Origin: Neopestalotiopsis rosae
Lineage: Eukaryota > Ascomycota > Sordariomycetes > Amphisphaeriales > Sporocadaceae
Length of the DNA stretch: 64,000 nt
Reading direction: 5' to 3'
Assembly: GCA_023078685.1 (NCBI GenBank)
Contig: JALGAS010000001.1
Location: 2,108,001-2,172,000 of the forward strand
The position numbers and the translations under genes are program-made. The first letter of the stretch is position 1, and each line of letters starts with the position of its first letter. This document shows positions 12,372 through 22,885 of this stretch, in pieces. The notes under the pieces were generated by a model. The model saw only the letters and a list, made by a program, of their open reading frames with translations. It was not told where the DNA came from and ran no database searches.

Positions 12372-12977
12372 ATGGCTAGCAACCGTGGAATGCATCATGA
12401 TGCCCTTGTTGCTTTCTTCACGGTTCTATCCAACCCCATCCTTGGAGATCTTTACCTTGAGTCACCAGTGAAGCTTCACGTTCTCGAGCAGCTAGTGCCA
12501 TGGCTCGATCACGAAAACATCTTTATCAGAAAAACAGTCTCCTTATACCTCCAACAATACCAGGATCTACCAGAGAGTTTACTCCTATTGGTAGTGGAGA
12601 AGCTCAATCAGCAATCTTGGGATCGTTAGACGGAAGCAACAACGGTCCTCCAAAAGCAGGAACACATTCCAGAATCCATTCTCCGAAGGTTAGAAACAGA
12701 CCTAAACAATACGAACAAATTTGTTCGACGAGCAAGCCTCGAGATCCTCGCAATAAAGTCAGCGGATCTTAGATTGATATGTCGAGCGGTGGAGGTTTTT
12801 CTTAGTGACGGAGATGAAGGTGTAGAAGAAGTAGCCTGTGAAACACAGGAAGTAGTGAAGCAACGAGTGGAGGACGAACGTCATGATATGAACAGCTTGT
12901 CCGAGTTCTCGTGGCTCTGCGACGGTGATGGCGACCAATCCGAAAGTGTTCTCGCTCAGCGCGCGACTTCGGAGTAG
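12372..12977 (+). pseudogene. HEAT-repeat gene fragment with one in-frame stop
   Basis: One reading frame from the ATG at 12372 to 12977, interrupted only by TAG at 12627. Across that stop the protein keeps a HEAT rhythm: LPESLLLLVVEKLNQQSWD before the stop, and IPESILRRLETDLNN and FVRRASLEILAIKSADL after it. Such repeats form alpha-solenoids and often serve as C-terminal sensors of fungal NACHT proteins. No nucleotide-binding domain is present upstream, and the segment starts with its own ATG behind a promoter-like region. Two readings are possible: a small HEAT protein recently inactivated by one mutation, or a detached sensor piece of a larger STAND gene. A sequencing error at the stop would restore a protein of 201 residues. 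Confidence 0.65.
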
Positions 12978-13266
12978 AACGACGGATTTGCCCAAATACT
13001 TATTGACACGAGACATCGTTCCTCGTTTCACAACTCACCGATGTGCGGCGAGACGGTTTGTTATGATTAGCAAGACACTACCGTATCGCTGGAGATGACT
13101 GTAGAGCGCTACTGCACTAAACACCCTCAGTGTAGCTGCCGCAATCACTGTAGCCGAACCTTCAAACTTCCCAGCCAGTCTAGCGCGTAGTTATTTATTT
13201 ACCTCTAGTTTATTATAGCGCACATATCTGCCACGCGCCCACTAAAGCAATAAGGTTATACCAAGC
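12978..13266. other. Intergenic
   Basis: About 290 bp between the HEAT pseudogene and the beta-lactamase-like pseudogene. No feature seen. Confidence 0.4.
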
Positions 13267-13880
13267 TCATAACTGGTGGTGCTTGAATACCTCGGCCTCG
13301 TTTACAATCCATTGCTCCAGGACATTACTATCGGCAAACGGCATGGTCTGGCTGGCATTAATGCCCGCTACGCCCTTTTCGCGGTCGCACCACCAAAAGA
13401 GGTTGGCAATGCCCGCCCACCAGGCCGTGTCCTTGCACCGCCCCGTCATGCCGGGCTCGATTGTGAGCATAAAGCTGATACACCGTAGCCTTGAGGCGGA
13501 TTGCCTAAGAAAATCTGTGTCAGTCGAAGTCGCACCAGATGGTCTACAATAAAAGATTCCTTCATTTACCTGCTTGAGGATAGAGCTCAGGAATCGGATT
13601 GGTCTGCTCGGCTTTTGCCGCGGGTATACCCCTGCGAGCAAAACCGGGCATGTCGGGAATCTGATTCTTCCACATATCCTCGACCGACTTCTCCTTAAGA
13701 ATCCGGGCGCCATTGGGATGCGCGCCGTCATTAAGCAGCGCCACCAGGATCTGCACGTAGTCGCGGGGCCGCCCAAAAGCGCCGCCGCCGCCGCTGTGGA
13801 AGAGTTGCGCTTTATCCGCGTCCGTCTCGGCCAAGAGCGGACCGCGATGCCCGTGAACGCGTCGCCGGTGACGCATCCCA
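13267..13880 (-). pseudogene. Beta-lactamase-like serine hydrolase, truncated, frameshifted
   Basis: The C-terminal part of a class-C-beta-lactamase/esterase-fold protein, nearly identical to 51356-51931 in inverted orientation. It keeps the block from LLAETDADKAQLFHSGGGG to the end (KHHQL and stop) and the same intron (GTAAAT...CTTAG). After the acceptor it reads GGCTACGGTGTATCAGC where the other copy has GGCTACGGTATCAGC. The 2-bp insertion throws the spliced product out of frame. The 5' half, with the SxxK active site, is missing, and homology stops near 13880. An ATG at 13920 joined to the fragment would encode a chimera in a different frame. It is not expected to make an active enzyme. 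Confidence 0.85.
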
Positions 13881-14009
13881 GGTTCCTTCGAATGGTTTCT
13901 TGAGCTTGTTGGTTGACCATGGTAATGAGCTTGATTCTTGAGCGATTCTTAGAAAATAAGTGTCTCTGGTTTCTTGGAGTTCTCTTTTTCTGCTATAACT
14001 ACCGGCTTT

Positions 14010-14375
14010 GCCTGGCACACGTCAGGCAGGAATGTCAGGGAGCTACAGATAATATATATTATTCTGGAGAATTCTTGTTGTGTGTAGGACAGGAGGGTAT
14101 CCCAACACAGAAGAGTAACCCAGAATTAACATGACAGAAGAGTAGCCCGTCGGTTACCGTGTCAACTTCTTACATCCCCCTCCCCTCTTCTTTCTTTTCA
14201 ATTCTTATCTTTAAATACATACAAAAGTGGTGGAGCATATTGATTCCGGGCTCGAGGTTCCGAAGCTGTGCTCAATCGATTCTATAGACGCCAGGATACC
14301 CTTCTGTACTTGGATACAATTTTGGGGTACTGCGATACTGTTCTGTGTTGGGATACCCTTCCGTGTTGCTACCAA
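14010..14375. repeat. Dispersed repeat A, copy 1 (two opposed arms)
   Basis: The left arm, 14010-14130, is in forward orientation (AGGAATGTCAGGGAGCT, TTCTTGTTGTGTGTAGGACAG, CCCAACACAGAAGAGTA). The right arm, 14280-14375, is in reverse orientation (GGATACCCTTCTGT, GATACTGTTCTGTGTTGGG). About 150 bp lie between them. This head-to-head layout is also seen at 60.7-61.3 kb. Confidence 0.7.
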
Positions 14376-14631
14376 TTTGGCCCATTCCATTGTCGTGATG
14401 AATCGCATCCATGAATAGTGCGGCGTCTATTTTGGATCATGAACATGATTGTGAGCTACGCCCAAATCCAAATCCAACTCCACGAGATACTCTACTGGGC
14501 CTCAACTTCTACGCGTTGTGGAGCTCGTAAAGCCTCTACATACATATATTTGACATTCCTCGTCTTGTTCATCACGCTTTCACTTTCAACAAGTGTCAGT
14601 TTATCATCAAACCTCTCTGAAGACACGCACG

Positions 14632-15082
14632 ATGGCCTTTCGAGGTAGACTAAGGACGCGACGTAAACGTTCTCTATGCCCTTCGCCAGACACCCTGAGT
14701 TCTTATAGTGAGTAACAATGAATAGTAGTTACCTGAGTTATTATACTGATAACTATTGCCAGCATCGGACGAACCGGACGGAACTTCAGATGCAAGCGTT
14801 GCAGAGCCTGAGACAGTGGACTCAGATGGTTCAGCGGTGTTACCGGAGCTGCATATCCTGGATATGTGGCGTAGGAAGGCATTGGCTGACGATAACGACA
14901 ACGGCAACAATAATAAACAAAGCGATATGACATCTCCCGGGCATATCAGACAGAGTCTCTCTGCCTTTCGAAATGGCAGCAATGACGAGCCATCCCAGAA
15001 CGTAGTCCGGATCATTGCAGCGCTGAACCAGATTCAGGAGGGAATAGAGAGCCTCAAGATTGCTGTTAGCAAAGCCAAGTGA
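14632..15082 (+). CDS. Small acidic protein with C-terminal helix, unknown
   Basis: A two-exon model: 14632-14707 and 14763-15082, with a 55-nt intron (GTGAGT...TTGCCAG), giving 131 residues in phase. The N terminus is strongly basic (MAFRGRLRTRRKRS). The middle is Ser/Asp/Glu-rich and probably disordered. The end, NVVRIIAALNQIQEGIESL, looks like an amphipathic or coiled-coil helix. No domain is recognised. It has the same general build as the genes at 41601-41997 and 39331-39636 (a polar, disordered front and a helical end), but no clear sequence homology was established. A real gene is likely, because the splice sites restore a long open frame with coding character. Confidence 0.6.
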
Positions 15083-15798
15083 AATGGACTATAGCTGATC
15101 CGGAATCATTGTACCTGGGCATACAATTTAGGCTCGTCTTGATAGAGCATTCTCGTTCAGTCATCGAAGCTGTTCCATGTGTCATTACAAGAACATTGTT
15201 TGCTCAATTGCAGATATATAGCTATCCAATGCGAAAATCGATGCGCGCTTGAAATCGAAGCAAGCAACTTGCAGCACGGTCATTCGTCAACGTCACCGCG
15301 TCAGATGTATCTGAATTGCGATGTGCTGTCCATGAGATCCACAATTGCAGTCTATCTAAGAAAGGTACTGCTCTGTACAGATATGAATGCGGATTCAGGA
15401 ACTGTTATCTTACGTCAGATTACATCCCCAGACAGAGAAATCGACATGGTGGACTGTGACAATTAGGTAACAGAATTGGCTTTCGCTGTTGTTTTCGATT
15501 GCAAGTTTTCAATCAGCTGTTCAAAGTTTATTGATTCTGCAAAGTTCCAAGTATTACAATGTTTGCTGCACATATGCTAGCATAGCATTCGTGCTAGGCT
15601 CGTAGTGGCTAACAATGCCATACATCACTAAAGAGGTGTAGACTAATTATGCTGCAGTGTTCGATAACCGAGGTATTTGAGACTCTGGCTCCGGCCTTCA
15701 GATGTGAACACGGAGACCGATAGTGTCAACATATCGTATTCGGGTGAAAGTCTCCGGCACCTTCTTGATCTGTGACCTCGTACTTCACCCACTCTCAA
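15083..15798. other. Intergenic between convergent small genes
   Basis: A 95-codon frame at 15179-15466 starts with GTG, has no ATG and no recognisable domain, so it is not called. Nothing else is seen. Confidence 0.35.
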
Positions 15799-16268
15799 TC
15801 ACTCGGTCGAATGTCCAAAGCTATTTAGTCTTTGTAACCCATGGCTAACAGCGTGATCTTCATTCCGACAGAACCTGTATTTCTTCCTCCATGTGCAGTT
15901 GTAACAAGTAACCTGCCATTCAAAGTCAGAACGATATTGTTAGTGGAGGGTGGGCAACTAACACATCTGCATTCCGCATAAACTAGAGCAAGCATTTCCT
16001 CAATTTCATCGTGACACACAGTACATTTGGGCCGGGGCTTGTCATCATTGCGTGTTGTGATGGATTGCATCTCGTGGTACACGTGTGAAGTGGCATTGCG
16101 CAAGTCTCGACGACATTGCCACATGACTTGCTTCAGACTTGGCGTCTCATGGTATTGCGTTTGTATAGATGGAGACTGGCGGGACAGTCGTTCAGACGAC
16201 AAAGATCTGATAGCGAAATAGGCGCGCACGAAGATGGCTATTTGTGCGAGACAAGTGTCGACGTCCAT
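15799..16268 (-). CDS. Small Cys-rich putative zinc-binding protein
   Basis: Two exons, 16268-15963 and 15912-15799, separated by a 50-nt intron (GTTAGT...GGCAG), give 139 residues. Splicing is decisive: unspliced, the frame loses the second half of the metal site. Joined, it reads CTVCHDEIEEM, then a CRC-V-TC-YNC cluster, then FCRNEDHAVSHGL. This arrangement of C-x2-C, C-x-C-x2-C-x2-C, a further Cys and two His resembles a RING or zinc-ribbon-like fold. The N-terminal 70 residues are unassigned. A TATA-like palindrome lies 66 bp upstream of the start. No family name can be given. It could be a binding or ubiquitin-type adaptor. Confidence 0.65.
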
Positions 16269-16333
16269 GTTATGTAGAACTTGTTGAGGGGAACTGCATG
16301 GAGAATTCTATTTACAGAATGCGAGAAGTGCCC

Positions 16334-16347
16334 GCTTATATATAAGC
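16334..16347 (-). promoter_or_regulatory. TATA-like palindrome upstream of 16268 gene
   Basis: GCTTATATATAAGC, a perfect 14-bp palindrome 66-79 bp upstream of the ATG at 16268. This is a suitable place for a TATA box. Confidence 0.5.
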
Positions 16348-16562
16348 AATAGCGATACGACTAGTGCTAGCCGGAAGCCATTGCAAAGCTAAGACCTATT
16401 ATTCTATCACAGGTTGAAAATAGAACATCTAATAATAGTTATCTGGAAGCATGTCAGAACCGTTTTGTCAATACAGTATCTACGGCACCAACTATTGTGA
16501 AATTCTCGCAAAGTCTGCGAATGCACTTCAGTACCAATATAGTGCAGTACTCAGTCTAATGC

Positions 16563-16982
16563 TCATTCCACTATGTCGACCCGAGCCTGTGTACTAGAAC
16601 TAATCTGTGCTAAAGCACAGTTGATGCTACCCTCGCCAAAAGGGGTTGCAGTCGGAGATGAAGTCCAGTTCCCGGGTTGAGTGCTTCCAAGGGTAGAAGA
16701 ATACCGCGATGCAATCGTCAGGTAGTTGTTTACAAAGTCGGCAGAGGACGAGTCAGCAGAGGACGAGTCAGGCGGGAAGGTTGCGATGCTGGATCCCCGA
16801 AGAGCTGTCGCACCTTCGTGGAAGAGTTCAACTGGCTGAAGAGGCCTCCGCGTTGAGTTTGAATCGCCGCTGACTGGATTACTAAGGTGGCCTGTGGTAT
16901 TTGTAGGGACTCGATCAATACTACATTCGCAAAGAGCCTTATGTGCCAGCAGTATCACGGCTACCATAGTCCGTTTTGCCAT
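16563..16982 (-). CDS. Small secreted Ser/Thr-rich protein
   Basis: 139 residues, uninterrupted. The chosen ATG at 16982 gives a clear signal peptide (MAKRTMVAVILLAHKALC, likely cut before E or S). An in-frame ATG 25 codons upstream would bury it. The mature part is rich in Ser, Thr, Asn and Pro, has N-glycosylation sites (TNTTG, SNSTR) and a short duplicated block SSADSSSAD encoded by a 15-bp tandem repeat. Only a few cysteines follow. No domain is recognised. It could be a secreted effector-like or wall-associated protein; the length and composition fit but prove nothing. Confidence 0.6.
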   Translation of the reverse strand: MAKRTMVAVILLAHKALCECSIDRVPTNTTGHLSNPVSGDSNSTRRPLQPVELFHEGATALRGSSIATFPPDSSSADSSSADFVNNYLTIASRYSSTLGSTQPGNWTSSPTATPFGEGSINCALAQISSSTQARVDIVE

Positions 16983-17186
16983 ATCGATGCTATACGGCGC
17001 TGACAGGCACGATTTAGGCTTGCGCTGTGGTATCGCTGGGAGGTATGGAACGCTCAAACGTGCGTATTGAGGAGTCGTTAAAGAGCCGGTTCTAGGGATT
17101 TACTCGCAAGTTGCGTTTCTGGTGTATTTATCCCGTGATATGTGGTAGCCGAGGATCAAGAAATGGATCAATATTGTTTCTATGTA

Positions 17187-17468
17187 CTACGTACGTATCC
17201 AAGTGAAAGGCCCTAAAGTGCATGATTGAATGTCAGGGAACATATCAAGTACCTGTGTGACAGTGCTGGGCCACAACTTCTCGATCTCAGCAATCAAATT
17301 TGGACATATGATGAGCAAGTGCCCTCCGGAAACGGATTGAACTGCCATTTCTGCCATTTTTGGCAGCTCCGAATATTGACTTAACGCAGGAATTCTGGGA
17401 GAATGATCCATAGCGGATGTATTGAGATCTAAAAGTCGAGTTCTTTGGGGTTCGGCACGTTCGAGCAT
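17187..17468 (-). CDS. Small ORF, unknown
   Basis: 93 codons from the ATG at 17468. The stretch AVQSVSGGHLLIICPNLIAEIEKLW has coding character. A possible donor (CAG|GTACTT) near residue 72 suggests an intron and a different C terminus, but the next acceptor would leave an intron of only about 40 nt, so the end is uncertain. It is divergent from the gene at 17538, with 69 bp between starts. No domain recognised. Confidence 0.35.
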   Translation of the reverse strand: MLERAEPQRTRLLDLNTSAMDHSPRIPALSQYSELPKMAEMAVQSVSGGHLLIICPNLIAEIEKLWPSTVTQVLDMFPDIQSCTLGPFTWIRT

Positions 17469-17537
17469 CTATATAGTGTATCATGTTCCCTGTCCAGACA
17501 GATTGCACTGTTACACTTACATACTGCATTGCCCTAA

Positions 17538-18080
17538 ATGCATTTGTCTATTCCCACCGCCATAATAGCAGGTCAATTGCTGGCTGATGTATGGACCCAT
17601 CGGAGACGACAGTGTGACGAAAGATCCCGACAGCTTGGAAGACTTCAGGCTATCCAACATCTCTCTCCCCTTGACCTAAGCACAGACAACGATGATGAAG
17701 AACCGCCGCAGATGAGGAAACAGGTTTCATCGGGGAGCTCACCTAGAGAAACCTCCTATGTGGGGAAGAACACCAAAGTGACCGAGAGCAGAAATCCACT
17801 CGTCAATGATCTGCAAAGCCGCCAGAGAGTTCACCGGTCTACACATTCGGCAAACGAAAAGCGCACTATGATCATGTCATGTGGATCCAACGGTCTCCGA
17901 GGACGCCGAGATCGAATGCGGCGCTTCAAGCAGCAACAGCATCCCGCTTTTCCACAGCCATATATCTGTCGTACTAGGTCTGGTCGTCCAGTCACCCCGA
18001 CTTGGAAAGTGGTGGAGAACTATGAAACACAGAGGCTGTTGAGGCTTGCTGGTGGCAAATCTGGGAAAAGGCAGAGATAA
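17538..18080 (+). CDS. Basic, low-complexity protein, unknown
   Basis: 180 residues from the ATG at 17538, very rich in Arg, Gln and Ser (RGRRDRMRRFKQQQ and the C terminus GGKSGKRQR), so nuclear or nucleic-acid binding is possible. A hydrophobic start (MHLSIPTAIIAGQLL) sits oddly with this; an alternative is that the first codons are intronic, since ...ATAGCAG at 17568-17571 would be a good acceptor. Followed by a T-rich tract at 18131-18155, probably 3' flank. No domain recognised. Confidence 0.45.
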   Translation: MHLSIPTAIIAGQLLADVWTHRRRQCDERSRQLGRLQAIQHLSPLDLSTDNDDEEPPQMRKQVSSGSSPRETSYVGKNTKVTESRNPLVNDLQSRQRVHRSTHSANEKRTMIMSCGSNGLRGRRDRMRRFKQQQHPAFPQPYICRTRSGRPVTPTWKVVENYETQRLLRLAGGKSGKRQR

Positions 18081-20246
18081 TAGAACGGACGCTCCCGAGA
18101 ATATGTTTCTCAAACCGGAATACGCTTTGCCTTTTTTTTTTTTTCTTTTTTTCGTTTCGAACTTGTAAATATGCTAAGTAGAAATCAAGATGAAACGTGC
18201 TAAATGGGATTCAATGGGCTTGAAATTGGGTAGCCGGTTTTGAGATTGACTAATCTAGCCAAGGCCTTCGTATAGAGACTAATAGTGTATCTCATATCTC
18301 TTTTCGTGAAAGTTCACTCTACTGAATCTTGCAAGCAGCAATCTCGACGTTGCTGAATTTTTGCAATGGTTAATGACTACCATAATCCCCATTGTGTTAG
18401 AGCCTAGATTTATTCCTCGCTGTGCGATCGAAGCTTGTTGCCTGAGATTTATGAAAAGAAGGAACAGAAAAAGTCCTATTTTAAGACCAGGTATTGCGCG
18501 CTCTGAAAGGACGTATAGGTCTTCTTCCAACTACGGAGAGGTATCCGAGAGGTGGAAGACGACGGCCGTCAGCAGAATGTACATCTGCACACAGCTATGG
18601 CGATAGTGGAAAATGATAGAGAGACTAGGTAGCGCTCACTATCAGCTTTCGAGCCCCAGCATAAACTTCGGGCAATTTCTGTAGGAATATCGCAGAATAG
18701 GGCGGCAAGTATTGTATAGAAACCTACTTCCACTACTACATTTAATTTGGTACCATCAATGGCATAGAAAGACATAGAATGCACTAATTCACGTACCGCC
18801 TTTAGGAATACTGTTTACGGCATCTTCTGGATTTGTGGGGCATTTCTTCGACGAACTAGTAGTCAGCTGCTATGGCTGGACAGGAAATGGACTACATATA
18901 ATCTGTTACGGTTTCTACGAGCATTGAAGGACAATACTGTACCATGACTATTTTCGTCAAAACTGGGGTAATCTACATGCTTATGGAGCTTGAGGTTACT
19001 GTTCACAACTATATAAGGAGGCGGCTTTCCCAAGTGTATGTCCCACATTATATATCCTTACGTTTTCCTCGTTGCAACAACACTTCCACTTTTGGAAGTA
19101 TGCGACATGCCTTCCCGGCCGTCTGGAAGCAACTGCGCCACCTCTTCCCGTGCTTCCATGTACCTATAGTCCAGTCGATGTATCTTCCACCCCACACTCT
19201 ATTGGCTTAGACGCTAACTACCGTCAAAGGGAGAGGGCATACAATGCATGTTCTGTCTTTTTCCTGAGTTTTGTGATAACCGTGACTACCCCATTTCGGT
19301 CGCAAACAAACCACATTCACAATCTCGATCGTGTTCGCACGTAACCGGATATTTAATCCGGAAACGTACGCTATACACCTACACCGGCGGCAATATGCCA
19401 AAAGAGCAACTGTCAAACATCCACAAAGCTGGCAAGCTCCTCCCGCACAACATCGCGCTCACAATAACGAGGGGGAGGCTGTTCTAAATGGCCATGCACA
19501 AGTTGTTCCATTCCAAGGGACATGCTTGCCTGCATGTATCTAGCACAGTCCAGACGGAACTTCAACTGTACTGACAGAGGCTCCAACTTTCACAACTAGT
19601 CTTGGAGCTTCCAGGAGCCAAACAACGAGAAGCAGTCACACCACCAGCCGATCTGGGATGGAGCTCGTTTGAAACGATTTCTTCGAGACTGTATAACTTA
19701 CTATTGCCATTGTCTTTATGAGGTACTCTCTGCCACCCGGTTCGAGTGTAGGGCCTGCTTGTTCACGCCGTACCTTGCAAACCATGATGTCTTCTCCACC
19801 CCTATGGACACGAGACCGCGCGTTGCCGAGGACTTATTCGATAAATCGGCGAATCATTTGTTACGGACTGTCATTCTGATACCTAGATGAACGCCGATGG
19901 ATCGAATGACTCAAGTAGCTACATTTGATATGATGGAAGTGAGCGTGAGGCTAAACGTGAAGGGGATCGCTAGAACGACGAGCGTCGTTTAGTAGTTGTT
20001 GAGGTGATTAACAAGTATCGGGCAATTGTGATCATGCTAACGGCCAATAAGGTAGTGAAGAGGATGTCGAAACGGCGGGGAGTTTAGGTCAGTATGATAG
20101 CATAGTAGTTGAGGGAAGCTGCGATGGGGCCGGCAAAGAAAACGACAGCTGTCAGAATGACCTAACAGTCTGCTGAATCATCAAAACCCAACCTCGCTTA
20201 TGAAGAAAGAATATCTCCTTTCCGCATCGCTGTTCTCAACGTTAAA
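18081..20246. other. Gene-poor stretch
   Basis: Nothing supportable. It includes a polypyrimidine run (18131-18155) and several short open frames without domains or starts. The last 250 bp may hold the far end of the decayed gene at 20247-20740. Confidence 0.4.
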
Positions 20247-20740
20247 TTATAACCTATGAGAATTCTGTCTTGAAAAACTTACACATGTCCAGCTAATTCT
20301 TACTTCGTGGGGGCCAAGTGGCTTTAGCGGCGAAGAAAAGGGCCACCAATTCCAAGTTCCTGTGATGGATTCAATAAAGTTCTTGGCTTTGTCAGAGAGG
20401 GCTGGGCTGTGGGTATTCTCAATGATCCGCATAAGTCGTGCGTATGCCAATTCTGAGAACAAGTCTGGCGTCCGAGGATATTGGGCTTTCAACTCTCTCA
20501 TCTCGGGCCTCTGAGAAATCTCTTTCAGCCTTGTGAAGGGAACGCAACGTCATAAAGAGCCCCCAAAAAGTCTGCGAATAAATTGCTCTTGAGTGGAGTC
20601 TGCTAGAATAGATCGGTATCGATGGAGACGTCTTGATGTCCGCTAACATCATCGACCAAACTAACGTCATCAACTTGGTCGAGGATCTTGTTCGCGGTAT
20701 TATTATCGTCGCAGTCGCTAACGAAGCCATCATTATCCTC
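20247..20740 (-). pseudogene. C-terminal fragment of an unnamed fungal protein
   Basis: Minus-strand frames carry a clear coding signal, split over three frames: SNLFADFLGALYDVAF, then SLHKAERDFSEARDE, then YPRTPDLFSELAYARLMRII through FIESITGTWNWWPF to VRISWTC. The last block ends at a possible donor, but the next bases give no clear continuation. I recognise the overall pattern (a helical stretch ending in VRISWTC) as one seen in fungal proteins of unknown function, but cannot name it. The frame changes in a short distance suggest decay, unless two unpredicted introns are present. Confidence 0.45.
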
Positions 20741-20849
20741 GCTATCCGTGGCTTCGCAGCGGAGGATGGCGGCTCTGATGATTGAGGACGATATCTGCTC
20801 AGATCGACCTAGGAATATGGGTGATTTATCGTGACCATATAGTCCAGTG

Positions 20850-21075
20850 CCTCGACTACGGCGTCGGATCGACGAAAGGCAGAGGACGCTGGAGGGGCAT
20901 GCGGGTTTTGTCACCTCGGTCGCATTCTCGCCGGACGGCCAGCAGATCGCGTCGGCGTCGTACGATGAAACCATGATCCTCTGGTCGGCCGCGACGGGCA
21001 CGAGAGGCAGGCGACGCTCGAGGAACATACAGGTTTTATTAGCTCTAGTGCCATTAATGTAGCTGTTATATCACG
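20850..21075 (+). pseudogene. Orphan WD40 repeat fragment
   Basis: One complete WD40 unit on the + strand ([20 protein letters not shown] through [16 protein letters not shown]), followed by a second, frameshifted start ([15 protein letters not shown]). The sequence is GC-rich and is from a NACHT-WD40 gene, but not a copy of the units at 8495-8998. No ATG-led gene surrounds it. It lies between two minus-strand fragments, so it was probably left by a rearrangement or ectopic recombination. Confidence 0.75.
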
Positions 21076-21120
21076 AAGGGAAAATCCTCATGCTAAGGCA
21101 CTCCACATCTCTGTCTGCTT

Positions 21121-21680
21121 TCAATCTTTTGGATCGCTTATCAAGCTTGATTGAGTACTGGCTGTAGAAATTGCATTAAGACCCTTATTAGATTTCAGTT
21201 CTGAGGGGAAACCATACCTATGTATATGAACTTGTCTTAGAGCTGATACGATATGCTCTGGGGGCAAGTCGGCGAACTTCTCGCACGTCTTGTCCAGTGT
21301 GCCCTCAATCAGCGTCGAATCCATCGGTCCAATACCCGAGAAGTTCAATGTGGTATCGCTTCCTCCGTGTTGTCCCCGAGTTTGGATTGAATGAGCCAAT
21401 CCAAGCCAGAAATGAAGATGGGCGAGTTCTTAAAGACTTCTAAACTTTGCTGATCGTAATCGCTTTGCACTCCTAGAGAGCTCCGTACCCTTTCGCTGCT
21501 CGGGCAGTCTACCAGGATCATCAGGTCTTGGAACTTTGAACTTTCGTCACCTAGCGTATCAACATTAGTCGGCTCTAGTACTAATACTTTCTGCTGGAGC
21601 TGTTGATCCTTGGGCCATAACGATGAAAAGGAAGACAGAAATGGAGTTCCTTTCGCGACTCCGAGGCCGGAGGAAAGCAT
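21121..21680 (-). pseudogene. N-terminal fragment of an unnamed fungal protein
   Basis: From the ATG at 21680, 107 codons (MLSSGLGVAKGTPFLSSF to SGLDWLIQSKLGDN) end in a stop at 21345. The coding signal goes on in another frame: IEGTLDKTCEKFADLPPEHI to HRYGFPSEL, up to 21121. The change of frame occurs in about 50 bp near 21350. That could be a frameshift or a very short intron; no convincing splice pair was found. It may belong with the fragment at 20247-20740 as one broken gene interrupted by the WD40 piece. Confidence 0.45.
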
Positions 21681-22762
21681 CTCGTCATGGGTGCCATCAT
21701 GAACATGAGAAATTCAGTCGCGAACGGCTTGGACTACAGAAGTGGTTGTGATGCAATGCTTCTACTTTTAATCCGATCAAGTGCACTTATGAAGAAATGA
21801 CTAAATTGAATAAAACCAGTCAAAATGTACATGTCCACATATTCACAGGAATTGGGTCTGGCTGCGTTTATTTCTTTTTTTTCTTCTTTTTTTCTCTTTT
21901 TCCCTCTGCTCAAAGGTTGGGGTAAAATTTAGCCTTGATAATTGCTTTTACTCTTCATTGACCTTTCATCTAGCATCGAGCCGTTATTTACCCCTCAAGA
22001 CATACTACTACGTAGGTCGTTCCGTCTCTATCCCACCCGAGCGAAGCCAACTTGTTTTTTATCATCCCACTCGAATCATGCCATTAGTGCCGTGCAGAAA
22101 GGACAGTGTGTTGAACAAGAAGAGTCGGTAAGAGCCGAGAGATCACAAAGAGAAGAAATGATAGGACTGAGGTCTGGGGAAGGAATGTATCTACCGGGTG
22201 ATTCACTTTATACTCCCAAGGTTCCCAACATCCCCCGCATTTCCTGGCGGTCCATCCCCCAACCCCCCTTCTGGCACTACCGCCATGTGGTACTTGTGAG
22301 TCCTGATTAAAGGCAGTATTTGACCTCCTGATTTGAATTAAAATTTATTCGTCTCTTAAAATTTAGCTGAGTTCGAGATACTTGTAATTATTGGAGGTTG
22401 GTCCGTTCTTGGTTCTTTGTTCCTGATCCTTGGGCCGAGTCCTAGCCTGTACTTATCCATTCTTGGTCCTTGGTCTCCGAATGGTTGCATGGTCGTGATA
22501 GTATCACGTGTTATTTTGTTGTTGGCGTGAGACGGCCACGTTTTCGCATTTGATTGGCTGGAAGCGAAACTGAGCCAGCTCTAGCGAGCGTATTCAGGAC
22601 TGTCTCCTAATGCTCGAATGCCCGTGTTCCTTCCTAGATTGTCTGACGTTAACTAAAGACTGCAAGCTATCCCATCACTAGCGTGGTGAGCGAGCTATAG
22701 GTTTCCGTGTCATAGGCTATAACGAGAACGGTCCACTTTCACCAGGTAACTAGACACGTCCT
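21681..22762. other. Intergenic with polypyrimidine tract
   Basis: No gene. A T/C-only tract covers about 21871-21906. The rest has short frames without features. Confidence 0.4.
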
Positions 22763-22885
22763 GTGGCTGCTCGATTTGAAGCCGGATCGGTGACGATTGA
22801 TGACTTTGAACATGTCTGATGGATGGTTGCGGGATTGGAATGAAGCTTAGAGGTGAAAAGCGGGAGCAGCCGCAGCTAGCGGAAT
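22763..22885 (+). repeat. Dispersed repeat B, copy 2
   Basis: Matches 4985-5110 over about 120 bp (see that entry). Here it runs directly into repeat A at about 22886, which suggests that B and A are parts of one element. Confidence 0.75.

Noticed and set aside
13283..13903. Open frames of 65-109 codons on the + strand at 13.3-13.9 kb
   Set aside because: They are antisense to the beta-lactamase-like pseudogene; the equivalent frames exist opposite the copy at 51.0-51.6 kb.
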